A stretch of DNA of 21,215 nucleotides from DASWYB01 sp036405195. Lineage in GTDB: Bacteria > Patescibacteriota > UBA1384 > 2-12-FULL-50-11 > DASWYB01. Location of the stretch: positions 1-21,215 of the forward strand of contig DASWYB010000036.1 of assembly GCA_036405195.1 (NCBI GenBank), given 5' to 3'. Numbering within the stretch: the stretch's first letter is position 1; each line of letters opens with the position of its first letter. Position numbers and translations under genes: made by a program. Of the stretch, positions 6,461-13,966 are shown in pieces. The notes beneath the pieces were generated by a model. It ran no database searches and was not told where the DNA came from. It worked only from the letters and a program-made list of their open reading frames with translations.

Positions 6461-7099
6461 ATGGTTTTCTGGCTGGCGGCTATGGCTCTGCTCTTGATGG
6501 GGATGCTAACCGCTCCTGGTGTGACGCTCGGGTTACTGGCTGGGTTTGTTTACAGCAGCAGATTTGAGCATTGGGTCCACGCAGGACCCATGCATCACAA
6601 GTCGGGAGGCATCGCGTATGAACGACACGTCCGCGATCATCACGCCAACCGACGCGCACCAGTACGCTATCTAGCTGAGAAGAGAGAACAGTATCGTATT
6701 GGCGAGTCGGCCGTCCCGCTCATCTGGCTCGGCCATATGATTGCAATAGCAGGATTATGGCTGATCACGAGACAAACATCCTTCTGGGTGAGCTTTACGT
6801 TGATCGCCACTGTTTACTTCGTTCTTTATGAATTTCTGCATCACGAGATGCACCAACCGCACGAGAGGTGGTATCATCGAACGGATCTTTTTCAGTTCCT
6901 TTCGGAACTACACCGCCTGCACCATTACAAGGCAAAAGAGAACTTCAACCTAGTCTGTCCTTTGTGGGACTGGATACTGGGAACATTGAGCACAGAGGAA
7001 CTAAAACCTGAGGCATCCGCGCCCGTCGGAACCCCTCAGCCAACGGGTCCTCGATCGGTTTTCTCCTGGTTCCCTGAGTTCGCTCCCAAAAAGTCATAG
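6461..7099 (+). CDS. Membrane-bound histidine-box hydroxylase (fatty acid hydroxylase/carotene hydroxylase-like)
   Basis: A 212-residue protein with an N-terminal hydrophobic helix (1-30), a pair of hydrophobic segments (about 84-122) and clustered histidines of the di-iron fatty acid hydroxylase superfamily: H37-x-x-H40 and H45-H46, H56-x-x-x-H60-H61, H127-H128 with H131 and H134, and H151-x-x-H154-H155, followed by N-L-V-x-P-L-W-D-W-I-L-G-T, a family-typical ending. Members add a hydroxyl or a double bond to fatty acids, sterols or carotenoids in the membrane using O2. The substrate cannot be read here. The gene is monocistronic with its own promoter and terminator, and no lipid or carotenoid pathway genes are adjacent. 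An oxygen-dependent enzyme would be notable if the host is a reduced-genome fermenter. Confidence 0.8.
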   Translation: MVFWLAAMALLLMGMLTAPGVTLGLLAGFVYSSRFEHWVHAGPMHHKSGGIAYERHVRDHHANRRAPVRYLAEKREQYRIGESAVPLIWLGHMIAIAGLWLITRQTSFWVSFTLIATVYFVLYEFLHHEMHQPHERWYHRTDLFQFLSELHRLHHYKAKENFNLVCPLWDWILGTLSTEELKPEASAPVGTPQPTGPRSVFSWFPEFAPKKS

Positions 7100-7134
7100 A
7101 CTGGTGCCGCAGGACTCTCGTCGCCAACACACTT

Positions 7135-7162
7135 CCCCTGCAGCTTGTCTGCGGGGATTTTT
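7135..7162 (+). terminator. Intrinsic terminator of the hydroxylase gene
   Basis: CCCC-T-GCAG (7135-7143) pairs with CTGC-GGGG (7149-7156) with one bulge and a 5-nt loop, followed by ATTTTTCTT on the plus strand. Confidence 0.8.
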
Positions 7163-7163
7163 C

Positions 7164-8975
7164 TTAGTCAGAGGAATAGCCTTTGGCCTGAAGATAAAAT
7201 AAACGGGCGTAATCTTTATTATTCACGACGAGTTCCTTATGCGAGCCCATTTCGCTAATAGTGCCGTCTTTTAACACCACGATTTTATCGACGTTTCGTA
7301 CGGTAGCAAACCGATGCGTAATAAGAATAACCGTCCGGTCTTCGGGCAACCGTTCGAGCTGTTCGAAAATTTGGGATTCTGCCTCGGCATCAATTGATGA
7401 AGTCGGTTCATCGAGAACAACGATGTTTGGGTTACGGTAGAACATGCGCGCTAATGCTAACTTTTGCCACTGGCCAATCGACGGCTCTACACCATCGGTA
7501 AACTGTTTTCCCAGCATTTGGTTATACCCATCTTTCCACTCTGTAATAAACGAATCGGCACCCGCCCGTTTCGCCGAATCTTTCACTTGCTGGAGAGAAA
7601 ACGGTCGACCCGAATCCCCAATTGCAATCGCTTCTTTCACGGGAAAATTGTAGTGCGCATATTCTTGGAAAATAACACCAACGCGTTTATACCACTCTTC
7701 GGGAGAGAGGTCTTTCAAATCGTGTCCATCGATTAAAATTCGACCTGAAGTAGGATCGTAAAATCGGCAGAGCAGTTTCACTAAGGTTGTTTTACCCGCA
7801 CCATTGATTCCAATTAAGCCAATCTTTTCACCGGCTTTAATGGTAAAAGAAACATTTTTCAAAACCAACCGATCAGTGCCCGGATAGGCAAACGCGACAT
7901 TTTCAAAGACAACCTCTGGCGTATGGGCTCCAACAGCAATTGGATTCTCGGGAGCTGAAAGAGTTGGTGGCATATCAACCACCGCAAATATATCTGTTAC
8001 AAAGAGACTATCCTGATATTGCTTGCCTAAGTTGGTAAACAGACTCGAGAATGATCGGCGTAACTCGGCAATCGAGGCCAATACAAAGGTGAGGGTACCA
8101 ACTTGCATCGAACCTTGGAGTACTTCATACACAAACCAGACTAAAGCAACCGCAATCGCAATCTGAGCAATAAAGTGGCTAAAGGTTTGCTGGATCAATT
8201 TATGACGTTCCTGCTTGCGTTGCTCCGACTGAAACGAGGCAAAAAGCTCACCCATCATCGCCACAAAACGATTCGTATTTTGACCGACTTTTAATTCAAT
8301 AAGGGTTGGAACTCGCTGAAAATGCTGCCGTAAATCCCAAAATCGACGACGCGTTTCAGCCTTGGCGCCGTACATACCCCAAAGATCGTTACCATATCTC
8401 GCTTCGACGACTAATTCAGGGATGGTACAGAGAAAGAGCAGAACAAAAATCCACGGCTCGGATAACACAATGACTACCGAGGCAATTATGACTTCAACAA
8501 TGTTTTGAAAAATAAACAGCTGACGATCCGCAAAGTTTTGTAGCCGCCATACGCCATCTTCATCCACTTTAGAAAATAAGTCCTGTTTTTTGGGATCTTC
8601 GTGTGACGCCACATCAATTTCGCCACGCCGACGAGCGATCAGCAACTCGAAAATTTCTTCCATTTTCAGATAGAGCATTTTCTCCAGATAGTTCGCATAG
8701 GTCAGTAAAAAGATCGGTAGTGTCGAAGCTAGCACCAGTACTATCATCGCGAGCGTAAGAGAAGGATTAAAAATACTCTGGCCAATTGCTGCAAACAATT
8801 GGTTCACAAGCCACCCGACTGATCCCGATTGCAAAAATGGCGTTGCCGAAATAACACCGTAAATTACAAACAACATAATAATCCAGCGTTTATGGTCAGG
8901 CCAAATAATCGCATTCACGCGCCGAATGTTCTTTAATAGTTGATGAAAGTTATTGACCGGAGTAGGTTTCTTCAT
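7164..8975 (-). CDS. ABC exporter, fused permease and ATPase
   Basis: A 603-residue half-transporter of type IV (exporter) architecture. Hydrophobic helices fall near residues 31-60, 74-93, 155-187 and 266-300. The nucleotide-binding domain follows: Walker A G-I-N-G-A-G-K-T-T (388-396), Q-loop V-I-F-Q-E (434-438), signature S-I-G-Q-W (499-503, a variant of LSGGQ), Walker B I-V-V-L-D-E-P (518-524) and the switch His in L-I-T-H-R (551-555). It is likely a homodimer exporting a lipid, peptide or drug; the substrate is unknown. A TATAAA box (8981-8986, minus strand) lies 5 nt before the ATG and no Shine-Dalgarno is seen, so the mRNA is probably leaderless. It belongs to the AT-richer set. Confidence 0.95.
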   Translation of the reverse strand: MKKPTPVNNFHQLLKNIRRVNAIIWPDHKRWIIMLFVIYGVISATPFLQSGSVGWLVNQLFAAIGQSIFNPSLTLAMIVLVLASTLPIFLLTYANYLEKMLYLKMEEIFELLIARRRGEIDVASHEDPKKQDLFSKVDEDGVWRLQNFADRQLFIFQNIVEVIIASVVIVLSEPWIFVLLFLCTIPELVVEARYGNDLWGMYGAKAETRRRFWDLRQHFQRVPTLIELKVGQNTNRFVAMMGELFASFQSEQRKQERHKLIQQTFSHFIAQIAIAVALVWFVYEVLQGSMQVGTLTFVLASIAELRRSFSSLFTNLGKQYQDSLFVTDIFAVVDMPPTLSAPENPIAVGAHTPEVVFENVAFAYPGTDRLVLKNVSFTIKAGEKIGLIGINGAGKTTLVKLLCRFYDPTSGRILIDGHDLKDLSPEEWYKRVGVIFQEYAHYNFPVKEAIAIGDSGRPFSLQQVKDSAKRAGADSFITEWKDGYNQMLGKQFTDGVEPSIGQWQKLALARMFYRNPNIVVLDEPTSSIDAEAESQIFEQLERLPEDRTVILITHRFATVRNVDKIVVLKDGTISEMGSHKELVVNNKDYARLFYLQAKGYSSD

Positions 8976-8980
8976 ACTAT

Positions 8981-8986
8981 TTTATA
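8981..8986 (-). promoter_or_regulatory. -10 box of a leaderless promoter, ABC exporter
   Basis: TATAAA on the minus strand, 5 nt before the ATG, which places the transcription start at or next to the start codon. Confidence 0.5.
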
Positions 8987-9013
8987 CTATCACTTTATAC
9001 TCATACGAAAAGT

Positions 9014-9058
9014 AAAAGCCGTAGGTGGTGCCAAAATGGCAACGCACACCCACGGCTT
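9014..9058 (-). terminator. Intrinsic terminator of the isomerase-like gene
   Basis: On the minus strand AAGCCGT (9052-9058) pairs with ACGGCTT (9016-9022), with further inner pairing including TGCC/GGCA, followed by TTTTACTTTT. Confidence 0.7.
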
Positions 9059-9080
9059 CGGCGGTCGAATCGTCGGCTCG

Positions 9081-10019
9081 TTACGCGTACCAGTGAGACA
9101 GGAACTCGCGGCTTCGGCGAAGCGCCATAATACGGCTCTTCAGGCTTCCCTCATAGCGCTTGTCTTCAACCTCGACGCAGATCGGCCCCTCATAATGGTC
9201 GAGCTGCTCGAAGAAGAGATCCCAATCCACATCACCTTCCCCAGGCAGGCAGGGTGTGTGGTAGTCGAGCGGAGAAGCGGTAATCCCGCACAGGCGACGC
9301 CGGCGCAAGTCGCGTCGGGCATCCTTGGCGTGAGCCCGCTTAACCCTACGCAAGAACTTCGGCATCACGAACTCGGGATCAATCTCCTGCCACACGAGGT
9401 GGGCAGGATCGTACTCCAACCCGAAGTACCTACTCGGGATCTCTTCGAACATCCACTCCCAGAAGGCCGGCGTATGGGCGAGGTTGAGACCGGCAGGCCA
9501 TTCGTTTTCCGAGAAATGCATGGGGCAGTTCTCGACGCAGACCTCCGTTTCCAGGCTCTCGGCCACGCTCATGAACCCCGGCCAGAACTCCCTAAATCGG
9601 GTGCTATTGGCGGACAAGCCCGCATACTGGTCACGGCCGACGAAGGTACTGAATGGCACGCGCATCAGGGAGGCAGCCTTCAAGACCTTGTGCATGTGGT
9701 CCTGGACGTATGCCGCAACAACGCGATTCTCCCCCTCATCGGAAAGCGGATTGGCAAAGTAACCCAAGCCGCAGATCTCAATACCGTGCTTCTGCGTTAC
9801 CGCGTGCATATCGTCAGCCATCATGGGGGTAAACCCCTCCACGTTGATATGGCAAACGCCGGCGTAGCGCCGCTCCTCACCCGAGCCCTGTGGCCAGCAC
9901 ATGACTTCGAGGTACTTGTACCCCTGCGCGGCAGCAATATTCGCCGCCTCTTCGAGCGTTTGGTCACCGAGAATCGCGCTGACCAAGCCGAGCCCCCCCT
10001 GTCTCTTTGGTAAAGACAC
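9081..10019 (-). CDS. Xylose isomerase-like TIM-barrel protein (sugar phosphate isomerase/epimerase family)
   Basis: A 312-residue protein of the AP endonuclease 2/xylose isomerase-like TIM-barrel family. Likely metal ligands and active-site residues are visible: V-C-V-E163-N, L-E-Y-D204-P-A-H207, R-A-H230-A-K-D, and a late I-C-V-E-V-E-D strand followed by a typical C-terminal segment (Y-E-G-S-x-x-S). Members isomerise or epimerise sugars or inositols, or act as endonucleases; the substrate is unknown. The start is GTG at 10019, 6 nt after GGAGGAGACG on the minus strand. The transcript probably begins near 10060 and carries a stable 5' hairpin. It is monocistronic and among the GC-richest genes here by eye. 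An open frame of 357 codons on the opposite strand is its shadow. Confidence 0.9.
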   Translation of the reverse strand: MSLPKRQGGLGLVSAILGDQTLEEAANIAAAQGYKYLEVMCWPQGSGEERRYAGVCHINVEGFTPMMADDMHAVTQKHGIEICGLGYFANPLSDEGENRVVAAYVQDHMHKVLKAASLMRVPFSTFVGRDQYAGLSANSTRFREFWPGFMSVAESLETEVCVENCPMHFSENEWPAGLNLAHTPAFWEWMFEEIPSRYFGLEYDPAHLVWQEIDPEFVMPKFLRRVKRAHAKDARRDLRRRRLCGITASPLDYHTPCLPGEGDVDWDLFFEQLDHYEGPICVEVEDKRYEGSLKSRIMALRRSREFLSHWYA

Positions 10020-10032
10020 TGTCGTCTCCTCC

Positions 10033-10060
10033 TAGAAAAAGCAGCCAGTCGCTGCTTCTA
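10033..10060 (-). promoter_or_regulatory. 5'-leader hairpin of the isomerase-like mRNA
   Basis: On the minus strand AAGCAGC-GACTG-GCTGCTT followed by TTTCTA forms a hairpin at the predicted 5' end of the mRNA, between promoter and Shine-Dalgarno. It may stabilise the message or act as an attenuator; the U-run after the stem is terminator-like. Confidence 0.5.
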
Positions 10061-10066
10061 AAAGAG

Positions 10067-10095
10067 AGTATAGATATATACGAAGAATTTGTAAA
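10067..10095 (-). promoter_or_regulatory. Predicted sigma70-type promoter of the isomerase-like gene
   Basis: On the minus strand TTTACA (10090-10095), 17-nt spacer, TATACT (10067-10072). The expected start is about 10060. Confidence 0.6.
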
Positions 10096-10128
10096 GTACA
10101 TTCGTATCGTTAGAAAGTTGCTGAGTAT

Positions 10129-10168
10129 AAAAAACGGGCTGCGTTCTCCATAGTGGAATAACGCAGCC
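10129..10168 (-). terminator. Intrinsic terminator of the 10207 gene
   Basis: On the minus strand GGCTGCGTT (10160-10168) pairs with AACGCAGCC (10137-10145), with inner CCA/TGG pairing, followed by CG and six T residues (10129-10134). Confidence 0.9.
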
Positions 10169-10206
10169 GTCAGAATCTGAAAATGTGTCGCCCCTTGCCG
10201 ACTCAG

Positions 10207-10650
10207 TTATCGCACGAGACGCGGCAGACGAACCGTCTCCACATACCAACTACCACGATCCGTGCGAATAGCGCGGTTCAACTCGGGTAATACCCTTTCG
10301 AGTACACTCGGAATGTAGTGGTCATTATGACAGCTTGCATACATAACCACACCATTCGATAGCCTGGTAACAACAAAGCTCCAGCTATAATACTGGTATC
10401 GTCCCGGTACTTCGTCACCAATCATCTCAACTTGGTATTCGGGGGCTTGAGCACCTTCGACCAGTTGAGCCTGTTCGAGGTGCCTGCAAAGCACCGTACG
10501 GATTGTGTGTTGTACGTCGGGAAGTATGATCCGTCCCGATTTAGGAAGCATTCGAATCGTCGCCGAAACAACGATGATCTCAGAATTTGGCCGAGACCTT
10601 CCCAACCTGCGCCCAAACTTAGAAACCGTACCTAACAAAGACTTTATCAT
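10207..10650 (-). CDS. Hypothetical protein, 147 residues
   Basis: An open frame ending TAA at 10207. Two in-frame ATGs compete: 10659, with GGGGGT directly adjoining, and 10650, about 10 nt after the same purine run, which is the better spacing. The basic N-terminus (K-F-G-R-R-L-G-R-S-R) is followed by what look like beta strands with V-V-S-A-T-I-R, S-W-S-F-V-V-T-R-L-S-N-G-V-V and a P-E-L-N-R-A-I segment. No membrane helix, Cys pair or known motif is recognised. Promoter TTGATT/17/TATAGT and a strong terminator make it an independent unit. The function is unknown. Confidence 0.7.
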   Translation of the reverse strand: MIKSLLGTVSKFGRRLGRSRPNSEIIVVSATIRMLPKSGRIILPDVQHTIRTVLCRHLEQAQLVEGAQAPEYQVEMIGDEVPGRYQYYSWSFVVTRLSNGVVMYASCHNDHYIPSVLERVLPELNRAIRTDRGSWYVETVRLPRLVR

Positions 10651-10683
10651 GTACCTCATACCCCCAAGAGAACCAGCACAAGA

Positions 10684-10712
10684 ACTATACTATAAAATAC
10701 GAAGAGAATCAA
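10684..10712 (-). promoter_or_regulatory. Predicted sigma70-type promoter of the 10207 gene
   Basis: On the minus strand TTGATT (10707-10712), 17-nt spacer, TATAGT (10684-10689), directly downstream of the PHP gene. Confidence 0.5.
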
Positions 10713-10719
10713 TGCACTC

Positions 10720-11388
10720 TCAGATCCTGTGTTTGGGATCTGTAATTCTTTTACTTATATGCCGGACGTAATTTGAACGAACATGAATCACCCACCCAGC
10801 AGGTCTCGTGGAGAATGTGGCTTGAGACAAGCTTTTAACAAATCCTTCAGGCGTATCGAAATTGGGCATGTCACATATTGCATTGGTATACTCACTCGCA
10901 AAATGAGCGTCCGACCCAACGTAAGGCCGTAACCTGTGCTCGGTGGCAAAGGCGGCGGCTTTTTTATTATCGCTTGAGAGCAAGCAACGAGCATTAAATA
11001 TTTCCAGAAAATCAATTTCGAAAGCTACCTGGGTGAGCACTTTTAGCCCTACTGATCCAGGACGGATGCGATCAAAAGGGTGAGGCAAGAGCACAACTCC
11101 GCCCTGATCGCGAATTGCCCGTATCGTATCGTGTATTGGCATTCCGGCAGAAATCTTCTCCTTTAAAAAGAGACCAATAATGTGTCCTTCCTTTGAAGTT
11201 ACTTCTTCACCAATAATGACCTTTATATCTGTGGCCATTTTTTGTAACTCAATTGCGCCAGCGATTTCGTTATGATCGGTGAGAGCGACACAATTAATAT
11301 TGTACTCCCGACAGGTGTCAATAATGCTCTGCAAAGGCAGCGAGCTGTCGGGAGAATGGAGACTATGACAATGCAATACACAACGCAT
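10720..11388 (-). CDS. PHP-domain metal-dependent phosphoesterase
   Basis: A 222-residue protein carrying the four PHP motifs: H6-C-H8-S-x-x-S near the N-terminus, T-D-H39-N, G-E-E-V-x-S-x-E-G-H69 and L-P-H103-P, with a late G-S-D-A-H. This is a trinuclear metal-binding TIM-barrel fold; stand-alone members are phosphoesterases such as histidinol phosphatase or nucleoside 3',5'-bisphosphate phosphatase (TrpH/YciV-like). The ATG at 11388 puts HxH at the very start, as is usual in the family. An upstream in-frame ATG at 11418 is unlikely because a TATAGT box lies between them, 7 nt from 11388, and predicts a leaderless mRNA. The gene is divergent from the lipid-kinase-like gene with 35 bp between starts. 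A small CAGATCC/GGATCTG hairpin (10721-10742) overlaps its 3' end. Confidence 0.92.
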   Translation of the reverse strand: MRCVLHCHSLHSPDSSLPLQSIIDTCREYNINCVALTDHNEIAGAIELQKMATDIKVIIGEEVTSKEGHIIGLFLKEKISAGMPIHDTIRAIRDQGGVVLLPHPFDRIRPGSVGLKVLTQVAFEIDFLEIFNARCLLSSDNKKAAAFATEHRLRPYVGSDAHFASEYTNAICDMPNFDTPEGFVKSLSQATFSTRPAGWVIHVRSNYVRHISKRITDPKHRI

Positions 11389-11395
11389 GTATGCC

Positions 11396-11401
11396 ACTAT
11401 A
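11396..11401 (-). promoter_or_regulatory. -10 box of a leaderless promoter, PHP gene
   Basis: TATAGT on the minus strand, 7 nt before the ATG; no Shine-Dalgarno between. Confidence 0.45.
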
Positions 11402-11423
11402 GCCAAACAAGGATACACTGACT

Positions 11424-12311
11424 ATGGAAAAACGTACCAAACCTATCCCCCTCTTTCTGAATACCCAAGCAGGTGCATTTAAAAAGACTCCTGAGATCGA
11501 AGAGCTGACTCAGTTGGCACAGACATACGACATTGCCATCGATGTACGTCCCACTACCTCCATAGAAGACCTACAACAACAGATTCAAACAACAATCGAC
11601 CAAGGAGAAGCCCGGATTGCCGTAGCCGGCGGAGACGGAACAGTTGCCGCAGCCGTCCAAGTTTTGGCGTACCAAAATATTGAACTCGGCATTATCCCGA
11701 CCGGTACGGCCAACAACTTTGCAACTGCGTTACGCCTTCCTATGGACATTATGTCCGCCATGCAAGTTTTAAAAAATGGTATTCCTCAAAAAATAAGTCT
11801 TGGAAAAGCAAACGGCCGTTACTTTACTGAAGCTGCGGGGGTAGGTATCTTCGCTGATGCATTAGCTCTCTACGAAGGGGAGCATCATAAACAGTTTTTT
11901 AAAGGCTTACTCACACTTATTCGAATCTTTTTAAACGTTCGCGGCTACAATTTAGAACTCGAAATAGATGGCCAAAAGTATAACGAAAAATCAGTAATGT
12001 GCACGGTCGCCAACACCTTCCGAATTGGCTATGCCTTTCCAGTTGCCCCCGAGGCAAAACTCACCGACGATCAGCTCGACATCGTTTTGGTAGGCGACTT
12101 AAAACGATCTGAACTCCTACCCTACTTCCGAGCCATGCGAGCACAAATCCACCCGACCCTGCCCAAAGTGACAACGCAAAAAGTGAAAACCGTCACTATC
12201 CGTGCCCGCCGAAAACTCAATGTTCATGCCGACGACCAAATAATAGGTACAACCCCGATTACAATCGAAACACACCCCGGTGCATTAACCGTCTTACTCG
12301 ATCGATTATAA
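11424..12311 (+). CDS. YegS/diacylglycerol kinase catalytic-domain lipid kinase
   Basis: A 295-residue protein with the DAGK/sphingosine kinase catalytic fold: N-terminal L-F-L-N-T-Q-A-G-A (the NPxAG loop, with a Thr-Gln change), nucleotide-binding G-G-D-G-T (69-73), G-T-A-N-N-F-A (94-100, the GTxNDFA motif), a second E-A-A-G-V-G-I-F segment, and late D-D-Q-L-D-I-V-L-V plus V-H-A-D-D-Q strands, as in YegS and BmrU-type kinases. It would phosphorylate diacylglycerol, phosphatidylglycerol or another lipid at the membrane. It is divergent from the PHP gene. TACACT lies only 4 nt before the ATG and AAGGA about 10 nt before it, so leaderless or weak Shine-Dalgarno initiation are both possible. Confidence 0.93.
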   Translation: MEKRTKPIPLFLNTQAGAFKKTPEIEELTQLAQTYDIAIDVRPTTSIEDLQQQIQTTIDQGEARIAVAGGDGTVAAAVQVLAYQNIELGIIPTGTANNFATALRLPMDIMSAMQVLKNGIPQKISLGKANGRYFTEAAGVGIFADALALYEGEHHKQFFKGLLTLIRIFLNVRGYNLELEIDGQKYNEKSVMCTVANTFRIGYAFPVAPEAKLTDDQLDIVLVGDLKRSELLPYFRAMRAQIHPTLPKVTTQKVKTVTIRARRKLNVHADDQIIGTTPITIETHPGALTVLLDRL

Positions 12312-12359
12312 AAAACAACGCCCGCCGTAAAGTCACCATACAGCAACCTCACAACGGGC
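12312..12359 (-). terminator. Intrinsic terminator of the aminotransferase gene
   Basis: On the minus strand GCCCG (12355-12359) pairs with CGGGC (12320-12324), closing a long hairpin with weaker inner pairing, followed by GTTG and six T. It may also close the convergent lipid-kinase transcript, but the U-run is on the minus strand. Confidence 0.65.
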
Positions 12360-12382
12360 AATGCGACGACAGAAGAGCACTT

Positions 12383-13834
12383 CTATCTAGAGAGCATACG
12401 CTCGATTTCATCTTGACCAACCGGCATCACCCCCCGCATGACCCTCATCGCCAGGTTGAGGCGTCGCCCGTTTCCGAACTTGCTAGCCATAAGTGCGGGA
12501 AACCCCTTATAGCCGGCCAGTACCGCCTCAAAAGACTGAAGGAAGTACTCGATCTCCTCGTCCGTTACCGTCAGTGGTGGTTCAACCCGGATAACACGGG
12601 GCTTGTTCAGGGTGTACACAGTGATGATACCGTGATCGACCAACAACTTACCGGCCACGAGAGACCCAAGGAGCTGGCTCCCTGTGCCTTTCATCAGAAA
12701 GTCTAGACCGGTAGCAGCCCAATGCTTGAGCTCTACCCCAATCAGCAACCCCTTACCTCGTACCTCGTGGATAACCGATGGATACTTCTCCTGCAGACTC
12801 CTCAAGCCCGTCAAGAGTTTTCTGCCCTTCCTTCGTGCCTCTTCACAGAGATTTTGGTTGACGATCTCGTGGATCGAGGCGATAGCCGCCGCACATGCCA
12901 GTGAGTTCTCCCCAAAAGTGCTGGTGTGAAGCGCAAACGTATCGAGGTTGCCGTAACACGCGAACCAGATTTCATCGGTGGTCAGAAACGCACCGATCGG
13001 AATCACGCCGCCACTTAAGGCTTTGGCCACACACAGAATGTCTGGAACAACCCCTTCCTCTTCACAGGCAAACATCCGCCCAGTACGACCGAGCCCGGTT
13101 TGGATCTCGTCGACGATCAGCAGAGTCCCATTCTCCCGACACAGCCGAGCGACTTCACGCAAGTAACCGGTGGGCGATTCTCTTACCCCCCCTTCTCCTT
13201 GAATCGGTTCGAGAATAACCGCCGCCACATCTTTCTTTCTCAAGACAAGTTTAAGGGCAGCGATTGAGCCGAAGGGGATACACACACAATCTGGCACCAA
13301 AGGGCCAAAAGGATCCTGATAACCTTTATTTCCAGTTACCGAGAGAGCTCCGAACGTTTTCCCATGGAAACCGCGTTCAGCATAAACAATCTTCCGGCGC
13401 CCTGTATAAAGGCGGGCTGTCTTCATGGCTCCTTCTACAGCTTCAGCGCCACTATTACATAGAAAACTGCGCGTAAGGGCTTGGCCCGGGCTAATGTACG
13501 CCAAATTCTGTTTCAGCACCGCTCCCAGAGGAGACAGTGATGCCTGCAGAAAATTTGGACGCGCCATGGCAGAAACAACCGCCTCCAGGATCGGACGAGG
13601 GTGATGCCCAAACGGCAATGCGCCATATCCGCCCTTAAAGTCAAGGTAACAACGACCTGTATTGTCATAAACCTTCGTCCCATAGGCATGTGTGAAGAGA
13701 GGATCGAAATCAATCATCATCAACGTGCCCGTAAGCGCAACATTGCCATGCAGAAGATGCAATGCTCGGTTTTGATCTGGCGTTAGGTCAAACGCCTCGC
13801 CTAGCGTCAATAGACGCGTGCCTACATCCGACAT
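12383..13834 (-). CDS. Class III PLP-dependent aminotransferase (acetylornithine/ornithine/putrescine aminotransferase-like)
   Basis: A 483-residue fold-type I PLP enzyme with all class III landmarks: C-N-S-G-A-E-A-V-E (126-134), F-H-G (156-158), L-E-P-I-Q-G-E-G-G (208-216), V-D-E-I-Q-T-G-L-G-R-T-G (241-252) and the Schiff-base Lys K271 in A-K-A-L-S-G-G. It transfers an omega-amino group from ornithine, acetylornithine, putrescine or a similar donor to 2-oxoglutarate. The length and the extended N- and C-terminal parts fit putrescine aminotransferase (YgjG)-like enzymes better than ArgD; the substrate is not decided. ATG at 13834 follows a strong GGAGGGGG site; an in-frame upstream ATG at 13870 lies before that site and is rejected. 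It is monocistronic with a TTGCAT/17/TATATT promoter. No arginine or polyamine genes are adjacent. Confidence 0.93.
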   Translation of the reverse strand: MSDVGTRLLTLGEAFDLTPDQNRALHLLHGNVALTGTLMMIDFDPLFTHAYGTKVYDNTGRCYLDFKGGYGALPFGHHPRPILEAVVSAMARPNFLQASLSPLGAVLKQNLAYISPGQALTRSFLCNSGAEAVEGAMKTARLYTGRRKIVYAERGFHGKTFGALSVTGNKGYQDPFGPLVPDCVCIPFGSIAALKLVLRKKDVAAVILEPIQGEGGVRESPTGYLREVARLCRENGTLLIVDEIQTGLGRTGRMFACEEEGVVPDILCVAKALSGGVIPIGAFLTTDEIWFACYGNLDTFALHTSTFGENSLACAAAIASIHEIVNQNLCEEARRKGRKLLTGLRSLQEKYPSVIHEVRGKGLLIGVELKHWAATGLDFLMKGTGSQLLGSLVAGKLLVDHGIITVYTLNKPRVIRVEPPLTVTDEEIEYFLQSFEAVLAGYKGFPALMASKFGNGRRLNLAMRVMRGVMPVGQDEIERMLSR

Positions 13835-13879
13835 AGTCCCCCTCCGAAGTAAAACTACAGCATCCGCCAAGACAAAAGA

Positions 13880-13908
13880 AATATACCCTAATTATTAATG
13901 CTATGCAA
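13880..13908 (-). promoter_or_regulatory. Predicted sigma70-type promoter of the aminotransferase gene
   Basis: On the minus strand TTGCAT (13903-13908), 17-nt spacer, TATATT (13880-13885). The leader is about 40 nt. Confidence 0.6.
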
Positions 13909-13918
13909 CTAATCATAA

Positions 13919-13951
13919 AACTAAAAAGCAGGCTAAACCTGCTTTTTAGTT
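13919..13951 (-). terminator. Intrinsic terminator of the PRC-barrel gene
   Basis: A perfect 14-bp inverted repeat, AACTAAAAAGCAGG (13919-13932) with CCTGCTTTTTAGTT (13938-13951), has a 5-nt loop. Its symmetry gives U-rich 3' arms on both strands; the minus-strand gene ending at 13967 is the likely user. Confidence 0.9.
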
Positions 13952-13966
13952 TATTCTAACCCCTTC

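Noticed and set aside
8940..10013. Plus-strand open frame of 357 codons
   Set aside because: It lies opposite the isomerase-like gene, whose metal-site motifs and promoter/terminator are clear. Its composition (many Arg/His/Pro) is that of an antisense shadow.
12895..13218. Plus-strand frame of 107 codons
   Set aside because: It lies opposite the PLP-site region of the aminotransferase; Arg/Ser/His-rich shadow composition.
13835..13870. Upstream ATG for the aminotransferase
   Set aside because: The GGAGGGGG site lies between this ATG and the one at 13834, so the latter is the start.
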